Shown here piece after piece: positions 47,767 through 56,519 of a stretch of DNA of 64,000 bases. Position numbers and translations under genes: made by a program. The notes below the pieces were generated by a model, which searched no databases, was not told where the DNA came from, and was given only the letters and a program-made list of their open reading frames with translations. Every line of letters begins with the position of its first letter. Position 1 is the first letter of the stretch. The DNA comes from Streptomyces nigrescens (GTDB lineage Bacteria > Actinomycetota > Actinomycetes > Streptomycetales > Streptomycetaceae), in assembly GCA_024349765.1 (NCBI GenBank), contig AP026073.1, forward strand, positions 992,001 to 1,056,000. Reading direction: 5' to 3'.

Positions 47767-48810
47767 CTAGAGGCCGTTGCGGCGGTAGGGCACGTACGGC
47801 TGGCCGATCGACCTCTCGTGCGCCGCGTCGCCCGAGTAGTACGGGTACGGGATGACGTGCGAGACGGTGCCCTGGGAGCCGTTGTCCTCCAGGGCGATGT
47901 ACTTGGTGTGGGCCTCGTCGGCCCAGCCGCCGAAGAGGACGGTGTGGTCGCCGGCGATCAGGGCGTCGCCCGGCTGCAGGTCGTCCTTGGTGATGGCGTG
48001 GGCGGTGTTGCCGCCCATCAGGCCGTAGGTGTTCAGGCCCGGGGGTTCCAGGCCCCAGGCGGCGGAGACGAAGCCGGAGCAGTCGTCGCGGTAGCCGTTG
48101 GTGGTGGCCGACTGGCTGTAGCCGATGCGGTGGTTCACCCGCTCCAGGGCCCGGTCGATGATGTCCTTGCGCTCCTTGGGAAGCCCGGAGGTGTCGGGGG
48201 CGTCCTGCACGCCGGCGCCGGTGGTGGTGTGGTGCTTGCCCGGCGACCAGGCGTCCCAGTCGCCCTTGGTCTCCCACTTGCCGTCGCCGTGGCCCTGGGT
48301 GGGCGCCGGGCCGCCGGTGCCGCCACCGCCACCACCGCCGTGGCCGCCGCCGCTCGCGCCGCCGCCCCCTCCGCCACCGGAGCCGGAGCCGCCACCGGCG
48401 CCGTGCGAGCCGGTCCGCGGAGACTTGGGCGCGTCGTGGTGCTTGCCGTCCTTGATCTTCTTGAGGTCTTCCTCGATCTTCTTCTCGTTGGCCTCGTACT
48501 CGGCCTTGACCTTCTTGATCTTGTCGGCGTCCGCCGCGAGCCCGTCGAGCAGCTGGGACTTGGCCGCCGCGAGGCGCCGGCAGAGCTCGGCGATGTCCTG
48601 CACGTCGGCCTGCACCTGATAGGCGATGCCGAAGCCGGGAAGGGACGCGAGGGGCGCGGTCGCGAGGTCGATGCTCGCCGCCGTCGCCATGGTGTCCTTG
48701 ACCTCACACAGCCGCCGGTGCAGCTCCAGCATCTTCTCGGCCGCCGAGCGCCAGTCCTTCTCGATGGTGTTGAGCTCCGCCATCTCGACACCGAACGTGT
48801 CGCCTGCCAT
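47767..48810 (-). CDS. WXG100-like protein fused to a C-terminal NlpC/P60-CHAP peptidase
   Basis: A putative exported cell-wall hydrolase. The 347-residue protein has an N-terminal helical region (about 1-125) like WXG100/ESX-type proteins, including a coiled coil (KIKKVKAEYEANEKKIEEDL), a Gly/Ser/His-rich linker (about 133-175), then a peptidase domain with Cys244 in RDDCSGFVSAAWG and His289 in IAGDHTVLFGGW. No N-terminal signal peptide is visible, which together with its neighbour suggests type VII secretion. ATG at 48810 follows GGGGGG. It lies 30 bp downstream of a WXG100-like gene. Peptidoglycan cleavage is inferred from the domain. Confidence 0.85.
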   Translation of the reverse strand: MAGDTFGVEMAELNTIEKDWRSAAEKMLELHRRLCEVKDTMATAASIDLATAPLASLPGFGIAYQVQADVQDIAELCRRLAAAKSQLLDGLAADADKIKKVKAEYEANEKKIEEDLKKIKDGKHHDAPKSPRTGSHGAGGGSGSGGGGGGGASGGGHGGGGGGGTGGPAPTQGHGDGKWETKGDWDAWSPGKHHTTTGAGVQDAPDTSGLPKERKDIIDRALERVNHRIGYSQSATTNGYRDDCSGFVSAAWGLEPPGLNTYGLMGGNTAHAITKDDLQPGDALIAGDHTVLFGGWADEAHTKYIALEDNGSQGTVSHVIPYPYYSGDAAHERSIGQPYVPYRRNGL

Positions 48811-48840
48811 CCGTACAACCCCCCGTGTTGTCGTGGCTCG

Positions 48841-49194
48841 TCAGTAGACCTGGGACAGCCGGGTGACGGCCTGGCCCAGCGTGGTGAGATCGTCGGAGAT
48901 CGCGTTCATCTCCTTGACGCGGCCGTGCGCGACGGTGACGAAGGCGTCGGACGCCGGGCCGTGCCAGGTCAGCTTTCCGAGCGCGGTGTTGACCTCCTTG
49001 GTCAACCCGTCCAGCTCCTTGCTGAGCTTGTCCAGCTCGGCCGCGATCTTCTGCAGGTCCGCGTCGCCGCCGCCGAACATCTGGGTCAGCACCCAGTGGG
49101 CGATCTCGGCGGGCGCCATCATGACGTCCTTGCCGACCTCGACCACGTCGCCGACGAGCTGCTTGCCGTCTTCCCAGAGATCCCCGAGACCCAT
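48841..49194 (-). CDS. WXG100-like ESX-type small protein
   Basis: A 117-residue helical protein resembling ESX/WXG100 substrates: LGDLWEDGKQLVGDVVEVGKDV, then LDKLSKELDGLTKEV and KLTWHGPASDAFVTVAHGRV, where WHG replaces the canonical WxG hairpin between helices. Such proteins are type VII secretion substrates or chaperone partners. ATG at 49194 follows GGGGGGTAGTA; its leader (CACACGGGGGGT) resembles that of the downstream peptidase gene (CAACACGGGGGGTT). It is 143 bp downstream of zur. No ESX machinery gene is in the window. Confidence 0.82.
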   Translation of the reverse strand: MGLGDLWEDGKQLVGDVVEVGKDVMMAPAEIAHWVLTQMFGGGDADLQKIAAELDKLSKELDGLTKEVNTALGKLTWHGPASDAFVTVAHGRVKEMNAISDDLTTLGQAVTRLSQVY

Positions 49195-49337
49195 TACTAC
49201 CCCCCGTGTGGGCGCGAGCACCGCGCCGATAGCCAACCGAGGCTACCACTAGCGTGTACCTGTCACCTATGCGCAAGACGAAGAGGCCGCCTCCGATCAA
49301 CTCGGCGGCGACCCCGGCGTATTCGCAGCTCAGGCGG

Positions 49338-49766
49338 CTACTTCTCCGCGGCGGCCCGCTCCGCGCACTCGCCGCACGTACCGAAGATCTCGATCGTGTG
49401 CGCCACGTCCCGGAAGCCGTGCTCGGCGGCGATCTGGTCGGCCCACTTCTCCACCGCGGGGCCCTCGACCTCGACGGCCTTGCCGCAGCTCCGGCAGACG
49501 AGGTGGTGGTGATGGTCGTCGGTGCTGCACCGGCGGTAGACCGCCTCGCCCTCGCTGGTGCGCAGCACGTCGACCTCACCGGCGTCGGCGAGCGACTGCA
49601 GCGTCCGGTAGACGGTGGTCAGCCCGACCGAGTCGCCCCGGTGCTTGAGCATGTCGTGCAGCTCCTGGGCACTGCGGAACTCGTCCACCTCGTCGAGTGC
49701 GGCGGACACCGCGGTCCGCTGCCGCGTCGACCGGCCGCGTACCGGAGATCCCGCGCTCGTCGCCAC
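49338..49766 (-). CDS. zur: Zinc uptake regulator Zur (Fur family)
   Basis: A zinc-responsive repressor controlling znuACB and zinc-free ribosomal protein paralogues. The 142-residue protein has the winged helix with STRQRTAVSAALDEVDEFRSAQELHDML and SVGLTTVYRTLQSLADAGEV, then the regulatory site TDDHHHHLVCRSCGKAVEVEG and structural-zinc cysteines CRSC and CGEC. It is last in the minus-strand order znuA-znuC-znuB-zur, 101 bp after znuB, so it probably shares the Zur-controlled promoter and thus feeds back on itself. Confidence 0.95.
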   Translation of the reverse strand: MATSAGSPVRGRSTRQRTAVSAALDEVDEFRSAQELHDMLKHRGDSVGLTTVYRTLQSLADAGEVDVLRTSEGEAVYRRCSTDDHHHHLVCRSCGKAVEVEGPAVEKWADQIAAEHGFRDVAHTIEIFGTCGECAERAAAEK

Positions 49767-49867
49767 CGTTGCCTCCCTTAGGACGTCAGGTCTTCCCCCT
49801 GCGCATGCGTCCCGCCATTGTGCCAGGTGATGACCGGCGCCCTGGTGGGACGCTTACTTGCGTGCGG

Positions 49868-50767
49868 CTATCCGGCCACGCTCACATCGTCCGGGGCGGA
49901 GCGGCCGGCGGGTACCTCCAGGGTGCACCCCGCATCGGGCTGTGCGGCAGCCCTGGCGCGCTTTTTCGCGAGCGGCGTGGCGAGCGCGGTCAGCACGACG
50001 AACAGGCCGATGGCGAACAGCACGATCGTGGCACCGGACGGGACGTCCACGTAGTACGAGGTGGTGGTGCCCGTAAGGGTGACCGCGACACCGATCGCGA
50101 CGGCCACCGAGAAGGTGACCGCGAAGCTGCGGCTGATCTGCTGGGCGGCCGCGACCGGGATCACCATCAGGGCGCTGACCAGCAGCAGTCCGACCACCCG
50201 CATGGCGACGGTGACGGTGACCGCGGCGGTGACCGCGATCAGCAGGTTCAGCAGCCGGACCGGCAGACCGGTCACCCGCGCGAACTCCTCGTCCTGGCAG
50301 ACCGCGAACAGCTGGCGGCGCAGCCCGACGGTGATCGCCAGGACCAGCGCGGCGAGCACGTAGATCGTCGTCATGTCCTGCGGCGAGACGGTCGTGATCG
50401 AGCCGAAGAGGTACGTGCCGAGGTTGGCGTTGGAGCCGGCGTCGGAGAGGTTCATCAGCATCACGCCGCCCGCCATGCCGCCGTAGAACAGCATGGCCAG
50501 CGCGAGGTCGCCGCGGGTCTTGCCGTACCAGCGGATCAGCTCCATGACGACCGAGCCGGCGACCGCGACGGCGGTGGCGACCCAGACCGGGCTCTGGTTG
50601 AGCAGGAAACCCAGCCCGACGCCGGTGAGCGCGACATGGCCGATTCCGTCGCCCATCAGGGCCTGGCGGCGCTGGACGAGGTAGATGCCGATGGCGGGCG
50701 CGGTGATGCCGACGATCAGGGCGGCGATCAGGGCCCGCTGCATGAAGGCGTAGTTCAGGATGTCCAT
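49868..50767 (-). CDS. znuB: Zinc ABC transporter permease ZnuB
   Basis: The membrane subunit of the high-affinity zinc importer (ABC-3 family). The 299-residue protein has 8-9 hydrophobic helices and the conserved YLVQRRQALMGDGIGHVALTGVGLG, MLFYGGMAGGVML, and the C-terminal GTTTSYYVDVPSGATIVLFAIGLFV. Its ATG shares one base with the znuC stop, so translation is coupled. It ends in a soluble tail (KKRARAAAQPDAG...). Confidence 0.95.
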   Translation of the reverse strand: MDILNYAFMQRALIAALIVGITAPAIGIYLVQRRQALMGDGIGHVALTGVGLGFLLNQSPVWVATAVAVAGSVVMELIRWYGKTRGDLALAMLFYGGMAGGVMLMNLSDAGSNANLGTYLFGSITTVSPQDMTTIYVLAALVLAITVGLRRQLFAVCQDEEFARVTGLPVRLLNLLIAVTAAVTVTVAMRVVGLLLVSALMVIPVAAAQQISRSFAVTFSVAVAIGVAVTLTGTTTSYYVDVPSGATIVLFAIGLFVVLTALATPLAKKRARAAAQPDAGCTLEVPAGRSAPDDVSVAG

Positions 50768-51546
50768 CAGGTGAGCAACCCCGTCCGGATCGGTTCCGCG
50801 GCCGCGTCGGCGTGCGGGTGGACATGGTCGTGGCCCGGGAGGGCGTGCTGGCCCACGGCCTCGGGCGGCGGGCCGTCGTGGACGACGCAGCCGTCGCGCA
50901 GCACCACCGCGCGGTCGATCAGCGGCTCCAGCGGGCCGAGCTCGTGCAGGACGAGCAGGACGGTGGTGCCGCGGGCGACCTGCTCGCGCAGGGCGGCGGC
51001 GAGCACCTCCTGGCTGGCGAGGTCGACACCGGCCATCGGCTCGTCCATGATCAGCAGTTCCGGTTCGCCGGCCAGCGCCCGGGCTATCAGCACCCGCTGG
51101 TGCTGCCCGCCGGAGAGCGCGTTGACCGAGTCCTTGGCGCGGTCGGCCATGCCGACCAGCTCCAGCGCGTGGTGCACCGCGGCCCGGTCGGCCTTGCGCA
51201 GCACGCCCAGCTTCGTACGGGCCAGCCGGCCGGCCGTGACGACCTCGCGGACGGTGGCGGGCACCCCGCCGGCCGCGGTGGTGCGCTGCGGGACGTATCC
51301 GACCCGGGCCCAGGCCCGGAAGCGGCGGAACTCCGTGCCGAACAGGGACAGTGAGCCGCCGCTGAGCGGGACCTGGCCGATCACCGACCGGACGGCGGTG
51401 GACTTGCCGGAGCCGTTCGCGCCGAGCAGCGCGACGACCTCGCCGGAGCGCACCGTCAGGTCGACGCCCCGCAGCACGGGGCGGGCGCCCAGTGATGCGG
51501 TGGCGCCGCGCAGGTCGATGACCGGCTCGGGGAGCGGTTCCTTCAC
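50767..51546 (-). CDS. znuC: Zinc ABC transporter ATP-binding protein ZnuC
   Basis: The ATPase subunit of the zinc importer. The 259-residue protein has Walker A LLGANGSGKST, the Q-loop VGYVPQRTT, the signature LSGGQHQRVLIARAL, Walker B LLIMDEPMAGVD, and the switch His in LLVLHELG. The C-terminus has a His-rich tail (GQHALPGHDHVHPHADAA) that may bind zinc. ATG at 51546; 40 bp downstream of znuA and overlapping znuB by one base. Confidence 0.95.
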   Translation of the reverse strand: MKEPLPEPVIDLRGATASLGARPVLRGVDLTVRSGEVVALLGANGSGKSTAVRSVIGQVPLSGGSLSLFGTEFRRFRAWARVGYVPQRTTAAGGVPATVREVVTAGRLARTKLGVLRKADRAAVHHALELVGMADRAKDSVNALSGGQHQRVLIARALAGEPELLIMDEPMAGVDLASQEVLAAALREQVARGTTVLLVLHELGPLEPLIDRAVVLRDGCVVHDGPPPEAVGQHALPGHDHVHPHADAAAEPIRTGLLT

Positions 51547-51586
51547 GGTGACCTCCGTGGGGTGCGGGGCGGGGTGGTCGGTGCGT

Positions 51587-52549
51587 TCACTTGCTGCCGA
51601 GCGCCTTCTGCAGCGCCGCGAGGTTGGCGCGCTGCACGCCGAAGTAGTCCTTGCCGCGGGACTTGGCGGTGATCCCTTCCAGCGGGTCGAGGACGTCGGT
51701 CTTCAGGTGGAGGTCGCCGGCCAGGGCCTTGGCGGTGGCCGGGTTGGCGATCGTCTCGAAGAAGACCGTGGAGACGTGGTGCTCGGTGGCGAGGGTGTGC
51801 AGGGCCTTGATGCGGTGCGCGCTGGGCTCGGACTCGGGATCGAGGCCGCTGATGGCCTCCTCGGTCAGGCCGTAGCGCTCGGCGAGGTAGCCGAAGGCCG
51901 CGTGGGTGGTGAGGAAGGTGTCCGAGGCCCGGTTCTTCAGGCCGGCCTTGAACTCCGTGTCCAGCCCGGTGAGCTTCTTCACCAGGGCGTCGGTGTTCTT
52001 CTGGTAGTCGGCCTTGTGCTTCGCGTCGGCCTTGGCCAGGGTCTTGTTGACGCCCTTGGCGACCTCGGCGTACTTCACCGGGTCGAGCCAGATGTGCGGG
52101 TCGTTGCCGCCCTCGGCGTCGGAGTGCGAGTGGTTGTCGCCGGTGGTGTGGTGGTGGCCGTCGACCTCGGTGCCGTGCTTTTCGAGGGAGGTCAGGGCGG
52201 CGGCGTCGGCGATGTTCTTGACGCCGGACTGGCCGATCGCCTCGTCCACGGCGGGCTGCAGGCCCTTGAGGTAGACGACCGCGCCGGACTCGCCGAGCTG
52301 GGCGGTCTGCTTGGCGGTGAGCTCCAGGTCGTGCGGCTCGACGCCCGGCCTGGTGAGGTCGGTCACCTCGACGTGCTTCCCGCCGATCTGCTCGGCGAGG
52401 AATTCCATGGGATAGAAGGACGCTGTCACCTTCAGCCTGCCATCGGCCGTCTTGCCGCTGGCGGTGGGGGCGCAGCCGGTGAGGGCCAGCAGGCCGAGCC
52501 CGGCGGCTCCGGCGACCGCGGCGGTGGCGAGGTGACGACGTATGTTCAT
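51587..52549 (-). CDS. znuA: Zinc ABC transporter substrate-binding lipoprotein ZnuA
   Basis: The periplasm-facing zinc-binding lipoprotein that delivers Zn to ZnuB. The 320-residue protein has a lipobox LLALTGC (Cys about 26), PMEFLAEQIGGKHVEV, VEPHDLELTAKQ (His ligand), a His-rich loop GHHHTTGDNHSHSD, DPHIWLDPVKY, THAAFGYLAERYGL and FFETIANPATAKAL. ATG at 52549 is chosen because the predicted transcript begins at about 52550, making it leaderless; in-frame ATGs at 52558 and 52567 lie upstream of that start. The promoter carries a Zur box. Confidence 0.93.
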   Translation of the reverse strand: MNIRRHLATAAVAGAAGLGLLALTGCAPTASGKTADGRLKVTASFYPMEFLAEQIGGKHVEVTDLTRPGVEPHDLELTAKQTAQLGESGAVVYLKGLQPAVDEAIGQSGVKNIADAAALTSLEKHGTEVDGHHHTTGDNHSHSDAEGGNDPHIWLDPVKYAEVAKGVNKTLAKADAKHKADYQKNTDALVKKLTGLDTEFKAGLKNRASDTFLTTHAAFGYLAERYGLTEEAISGLDPESEPSAHRIKALHTLATEHHVSTVFFETIANPATAKALAGDLHLKTDVLDPLEGITAKSRGKDYFGVQRANLAALQKALGSK

Positions 52550-52556
52550 GACACTC

Positions 52557-52586
52557 ATTTTCAACAAACCTGGAAACGATTGTCAA
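52557..52586 (-). promoter_or_regulatory. znuA promoter with overlapping Zur box
   Basis: On the minus strand, TTGACA (52586-52581), an 18-bp spacer and GAAAAT (52562-52557) form a promoter. The Zur-box-like 15-mer TGACAATCGTTTCCA (52585-52571) overlaps the -35 and spacer and resembles the actinobacterial consensus TGaaAATcATTtTCA. Zinc-loaded Zur would block the promoter. Confidence 0.8.
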
Positions 52587-52758
52587 TAAACCTCGGGCCG
52601 GTGTGAGCGGGCCGACAGTGGCCGGGAACCGATTTGGTCCCGGGGCGGCGCCCGCCGGTACCCTGAACTATTCGCCCAGCCGTCTTGCGACCTGCACCCC
52701 GACGAGACGCGAGGGCGCCGCCCAATTCATCGTTCGTCGTCGTAATGAAGAGAGCACC

Positions 52759-54141
52759 GTGGCCGCCGACAAGATCGATACCATCGTCAGCCTGAGCAAG
52801 CGCCGTGGCTTCGTTTACCCCTGCAGTGAGATCTACGGCGGCTCCCGGGCTGCCTGGGACTACGGTCCGCTGGGCGTCGAGCTCAAGGAGAACATCAAGC
52901 GGCAGTGGTGGCGCGCCATGGTCACCTCGCGCGAGGACGTCGTCGGCATCGACTCGTCGGTGATCCTGGCGCCCGAGGTGTGGCAGGCGTCCGGCCACGT
53001 CGCCACCTTCACCGACCCGCTCACCGAGTGCACCTCCTGCCACAAGCGCTTCCGCGCCGACCACCTGGAGGAGGCGTACGAGGCCAAGCACGGCAAGCTG
53101 CCCGAGAACGGCCTCGCGGACATCAACTGCCCGCACTGCGGCAACAAGGGCGGCTTCACCGAGCCCAAGCAGTTCTCCGGCCTGCTCTCCACCCACCTCG
53201 GCCCGTCCCAGGACACCGCCTCGGTCGCCTACCTGCGCCCCGAGACCGCCCAGGGCATCTTCACCAACTTCGCCCAGGTCCAGCAGACCTCGCGCAAGAA
53301 GCCCCCGTTCGGCATCGCGCAGATGGGCAAGTCCTTCCGGAACGAGATCACTCCGGGCAACTTCATCTTCCGCACCCGCGAGTTCGAGCAGATGGAGATG
53401 GAGTTCTTCGTCAAGCCGGGCGAGGACGAGCAGTGGCACGAGTACTGGATGGAGCAGCGCTGGAACTGGTACCGCGACCTGGGCCTGCGCGAGGAGAACA
53501 TCCGGTGGTACGAGCACCCGAAGGAGAAGCTCTCCCACTACTCCAAGCGCACCGCTGACATCGAGTACCGCTTCAACTTCGGCGGCACCGAGTTCTCCGA
53601 GCTGGAGGGCGTGGCCAACCGCACCGACTACGACCTGGGCGCGCACTCCAAGGCGTCCGGCCAGGACCTGTCGTACTTCGACCAGGAGGCCGGCGAGCGC
53701 TGGACCCCCTACGTCATCGAGCCGGCGGCCGGTGTGAACCGCGCGATGCTCGCCTTCATGCTCGACGCCTACGTCGAGGACGAGGCGCCCAACGCCAAGG
53801 GCAAGATGGAGAAGCGCACGGTCATGCGCCTCGACCCGCGCCTGGCGCCGGTCAAGGTCGCGGTGCTGCCGCTGTCCCGCAACCCGCAGCTCTCCCCGAA
53901 GGCCAAGGGCCTCGCCGCAGACCTGCGGAAGAACTGGAACATCGAGTTCGACGACGCGGGCGCCATCGGCCGCCGCTACCGCCGCCAGGACGAGATCGGC
54001 ACCCCGTTCTGCGTCACCGTCGACTTCGACACCCTCGACGACAACGCGGTCACCGTCCGCGAGCGCGACACCATGAAGCAGGAGCGCGTCAGCCTGGACC
54101 AGATCCAGCCGTACCTGGCCGCGCGTCTGCTGGGCTGCTGA
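52759..54141 (+). CDS. glyS: Glycyl-tRNA synthetase
   Basis: A class II aminoacyl-tRNA synthetase (alpha2 type) charging tRNA-Gly. The 460-residue protein has motif 1 region [26 protein letters not shown], zinc-binding CTSCHKRF and CPHCGNKGG, motif 2 [34 protein letters not shown], motif 3 [20 protein letters not shown], and the C-terminal anticodon-binding domain. GTG at 52759 (product starting [17 protein letters not shown]) follows AAGAGAG; the longer frame from 52603 covers the znuA promoter. It is divergent from znuA. A perfect 18-bp hairpin follows. Confidence 0.97.
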   Translation: MAADKIDTIVSLSKRRGFVYPCSEIYGGSRAAWDYGPLGVELKENIKRQWWRAMVTSREDVVGIDSSVILAPEVWQASGHVATFTDPLTECTSCHKRFRADHLEEAYEAKHGKLPENGLADINCPHCGNKGGFTEPKQFSGLLSTHLGPSQDTASVAYLRPETAQGIFTNFAQVQQTSRKKPPFGIAQMGKSFRNEITPGNFIFRTREFEQMEMEFFVKPGEDEQWHEYWMEQRWNWYRDLGLREENIRWYEHPKEKLSHYSKRTADIEYRFNFGGTEFSELEGVANRTDYDLGAHSKASGQDLSYFDQEAGERWTPYVIEPAAGVNRAMLAFMLDAYVEDEAPNAKGKMEKRTVMRLDPRLAPVKVAVLPLSRNPQLSPKAKGLAADLRKNWNIEFDDAGAIGRRYRRQDEIGTPFCVTVDFDTLDDNAVTVRERDTMKQERVSLDQIQPYLAARLLGC

Positions 54142-54180
54142 GTCGGCCATCGGGTAGCTGCTGAGGCAGCTGCCTGGTGA

Positions 54181-54220
54181 ACGAGGGGGCCGGTTCCCGT
54201 AAGGGAACCGGCCCCCTCGT
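54181..54220 (+). terminator. glyS terminator
   Basis: ACGAGGGGGCCGGTTCCC (54181-54198) pairs perfectly with its complement at 54203-54220, 18 bp with a GTAA tetraloop, followed by TGTTTG, the closest to a T-tract in the window. Confidence 0.95.
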
Positions 54221-54230
54221 TGTTTGCCTT

Positions 54231-54301
54231 GAGGCCCTGTCGAGGCCCTGTCGAGCGGCGTCGAGCCGTGTCGAGCCGTGTCGAGGCCGTGTCGAGGCCG
54301 T
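54231..54301. repeat. Short tandem repeat TCGAG(C/GC)CGTG
   Basis: Six to seven copies of a 10-11 bp unit around TCGAGGCCGTG or TCGAGCCGTG run from 54231 to 54301, between the glyS terminator and the next array. The whole gap 54142-54681 (540 bp) has no gene and is made of arrays and the dispersed repeat; open frames across it are low-complexity and supported only by the repeat. Confidence 0.8.
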
Positions 54302-54338
54302 GTTGCGGTCTGCTTGGGGGCCGTTTGGGGCCTCGGGA

Positions 54339-54471
54339 ATGCCCCGGGAGTGCCCCGGGAGTGCCCCGGGAGTGCCCCGGGAGTGCCCCGGGAGTGCCCC
54401 GGGAGTGCCCCGGGAGTGTCCCGGGAATGCCTCGGGAGTGCCCCCGGGAACGCCCTGGGAGTGCCCCGGGA
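54339..54471. repeat. 11-bp tandem repeat GTGCCCCGGGA, 12 copies
   Basis: Twelve units run without gaps from 54339 to 54471; six consecutive ones (54350-54415) are identical and the rest differ by one or two bases. Each unit holds the palindrome TCCCGGGA-like CCCGGG. Because 11 is not a multiple of 3, the array is open in several frames, which produces spurious ORFs on both strands. Confidence 0.97.
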
Positions 54472-54483
54472 ATGCCCCGCCTC

Positions 54484-54570
54484 CGGAATACCCCACCCCC
54501 GCCCGTACGTTGTGGCCCCGAAGGGGGGCCTCGCGTCCCCTACGGGATCTGTTCGGCGGCCCCTTAGGTG
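54484..54570. repeat. Dispersed intergenic repeat, copy 4
   Basis: It begins CCGGAATACCCCACCCCCGC, then GTTGTGGCCCCGAAGGGGGG, CCCCTACGGGATCTGTTCG and CCCCTTAGG. It lies in the convergent gap between glyS and the membrane-protein gene, directly after the 11-bp array. Confidence 0.85.
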
Positions 54571-54681
54571 GTCCGCTCGGTGCCCCGCTGAGTGCACCGT
54601 GGGGCGCCCCGTCTCTTACGTGCCCCGTCTCTTACGTGCCCCGGCTCTTACGTGTGCCCCGTCTCTCATGTGCCCGGTCGC

Positions 54682-55122
54682 TCAACGGCCCCGCACCGGG
54701 CGGGTGGCGAGCCAGGTGCAGAGGGCGGCGAGGGGGAGTTCGGCGGCCACGGCCATGGCTATGGCGGTGGCCAGTTCCGCGCCGGGGGCGGCGGTGGCGA
54801 GGTCGATGCAGGCGTCGGCGAACAGGAGGACGGCCGCGGCACCGGCCGGGGCGCGGTGGCGGGGGTCGGCACGCAGGACGCGGAGGCCGGCGGTGAGCAG
54901 TGCGGCGGCCTCCAGGGCGTCGAGGGCGACCCAGGCGGTGGCCTCGGCGGGCGGCAGGGTGCCGGCGAGGTAGCCGAGCCACGGCAGCAGCGCGAGCCCG
55001 GCACCCGCGAGGACGCGGCCCTGCCAGCGGCGGGCGCGGCTCAGTCGCAGCCCCCCGCGGACGGCACCGTTCGCCGTGCAGCGTCCGTTGTCGACAGGGG
55101 GGTTGAAGGCGATCAGGGCCAT
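54682..55122 (-). CDS. Small membrane protein, unknown
   Basis: I do not recognise a family. The 146-residue protein has a hydrophilic N-terminus (MALIAFNPPVDNGRCTANGA) and then about four hydrophobic segments (GRVLAGAGLALLPWLGYLAG, AWVALDALEAAALLTAGL, AGAAAVLLFADACIDLAT, TAIAMAVAAELPLAALCTWL). Codon use is like its neighbours. ATG at 55122 is preferred; an in-frame ATG at 55173 is possible. It is divergent from the histidine kinase gene and may share its promoter region (176 bp). Confidence 0.65.
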   Translation of the reverse strand: MALIAFNPPVDNGRCTANGAVRGGLRLSRARRWQGRVLAGAGLALLPWLGYLAGTLPPAEATAWVALDALEAAALLTAGLRVLRADPRHRAPAGAAAVLLFADACIDLATAAPGAELATAIAMAVAAELPLAALCTWLATRPVRGR

Positions 55123-55298
55123 GGCGGAGGTCTCTTTCAAGGTCACGAACCCGGCCTTCGGGCTCGTGATCAAGACTCCGGTTTTCGCCGTTCACAGTCA
55201 GTAATGCGGCTGTCCGACTTGGGGTGGCACCAGCTACACCCTCCGTACGGCAATCGGCTTCATGGCAGGTCGCGGCACCCGCCACATAACGTTGGATC

Positions 55299-56519
55299 AT
55301 GAAGATTCCGCCCCGGACCCAGCGCGCGCTCACCCGGCTGTCCCGCGATACGTACTTCCTCGCCCTGGGGGCGCCGCTGCACCTCCTCATCGGGTTCCTG
55401 CTGTTCATGGCCTTCGGCCTCGTATGGGAGATCGTCGAGGGGAACGACAGCAGCGTGCCGGTGGTCCTGGGTCTCACGCTGGTGCTCACCGCGTCGTCCG
55501 TGCCCGCGCTGACCGCCGCCCAGCGCTGGCGCTTCCGGCAGTTCCTGGGGATCGACATCCCCGCACCGGGGTGGTGGTGGCGACGGTGGCAGCGGCGGTT
55601 CGGCTACCACTGCCTGGTCGGGGCACTGCTCGGTGGGCTCGAAGTACTGGTGCTCGGCCTGCTGTTGGCGGGTCTGGCCGCCGGCACGGTGTGCCTGTGG
55701 ATATGGGCGGTTCCCCTGGAGTGGCGGGTCGGCCATCCCGGGTACTACACCCAGGCCGGCTACGTCACCGTCGCCGGGCTTGCCGCACTCGCCGCCGTCC
55801 CCTCCCTCGCCGCGGCCCTGGTGCGCCTGGAGACGCACCTCGCGCCCGGTCTGCTGGGGCCCGACCCGAGCGAGGACCTGGAGCGGCGGGTGATCGACCT
55901 CACCGAGAGCCGGGCCGGTGCGGTCGACGCCGCGGATGCCGAACGGCGCCGCATCGAACGGGACCTGCACGACGGCGCCCAGCAGCGCCTGGTGTCGCTG
56001 GCCCTGAACCTGGGCCTGGCCAAGGCGACGCTGACCGACCTGCCGCCCGAGGTCCGCGAGGTGATCGACACCGCGCACCGGGAGGCGAAGGAGGCCATCG
56101 AGGAACTCAGCAGTCTGGTGCGCGGCCTGCACCCGGCGGTCCTGGACGAGCTGGGGCTGGATGCCGCGCTCTCCGGGCTCGCCGCCCGGGCGACGCTGCC
56201 CGTACGGCTGCGGGTGGATCTGGCGCAGCGCACCGTGCCGGCCATCGAGGCGGTGGCGTACTTCGTGGTCTCCGAGGCGCTGACGAACGTGGCCAAGCAC
56301 GCCCCGGAGGCGACCCGGGTGGATGTGACGGTCACCAGGCTGGGCGAGATACTGCGGGTGGTGATCGCCGACGACGGTGCGGGCGGGGCCGATCCGTCCA
56401 AGGGGAGTGGTCTCACCGGACTCGCCCAGCGCGTGCGGTCCGTGGACGGAACATTCCGGATGAGCAGCCCCGTGGGGGGCCCGACCATGATGAGCGTGGA
56501 GCTGCCGTGCCCGAGGTGA
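55299..56519 (+). CDS. Sensor histidine kinase, NarL/LiaS-type (HisKA_3)
   Basis: The membrane sensor of a two-component system. The 406-residue protein has about four to five membrane helices in the first 180 residues, including FLALGAPLHLLIGFLLFMAFGLVW. The HisKA_3 box is ERDLHDGAQQRLVSLALNLGLAKA, with the phospho-acceptor His in DLHDG; the HATPase domain has VVSEALTNVAKHA (N-box), VIADDGAGGAD and GSGLTGLAQRV (G-box). Its end overlaps the response-regulator start by 13 bp, so both are co-translated. The signal is unknown; similar kinases sense envelope stress. Confidence 0.93.
   Translation: MKIPPRTQRALTRLSRDTYFLALGAPLHLLIGFLLFMAFGLVWEIVEGNDSSVPVVLGLTLVLTASSVPALTAAQRWRFRQFLGIDIPAPGWWWRRWQRRFGYHCLVGALLGGLEVLVLGLLLAGLAAGTVCLWIWAVPLEWRVGHPGYYTQAGYVTVAGLAALAAVPSLAAALVRLETHLAPGLLGPDPSEDLERRVIDLTESRAGAVDAADAERRRIERDLHDGAQQRLVSLALNLGLAKATLTDLPPEVREVIDTAHREAKEAIEELSSLVRGLHPAVLDELGLDAALSGLAARATLPVRLRVDLAQRTVPAIEAVAYFVVSEALTNVAKHAPEATRVDVTVTRLGEILRVVIADDGAGGADPSKGSGLTGLAQRVRSVDGTFRMSSPVGGPTMMSVELPCPR

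Noticed and set aside
54177-54896. Open frames across the 11-bp array on both strands
   Set aside because: The 11-bp unit opens several frames at once and translates to repeated Cys/Pro/Gly/Ser blocks; no ribosome-binding site or homology.
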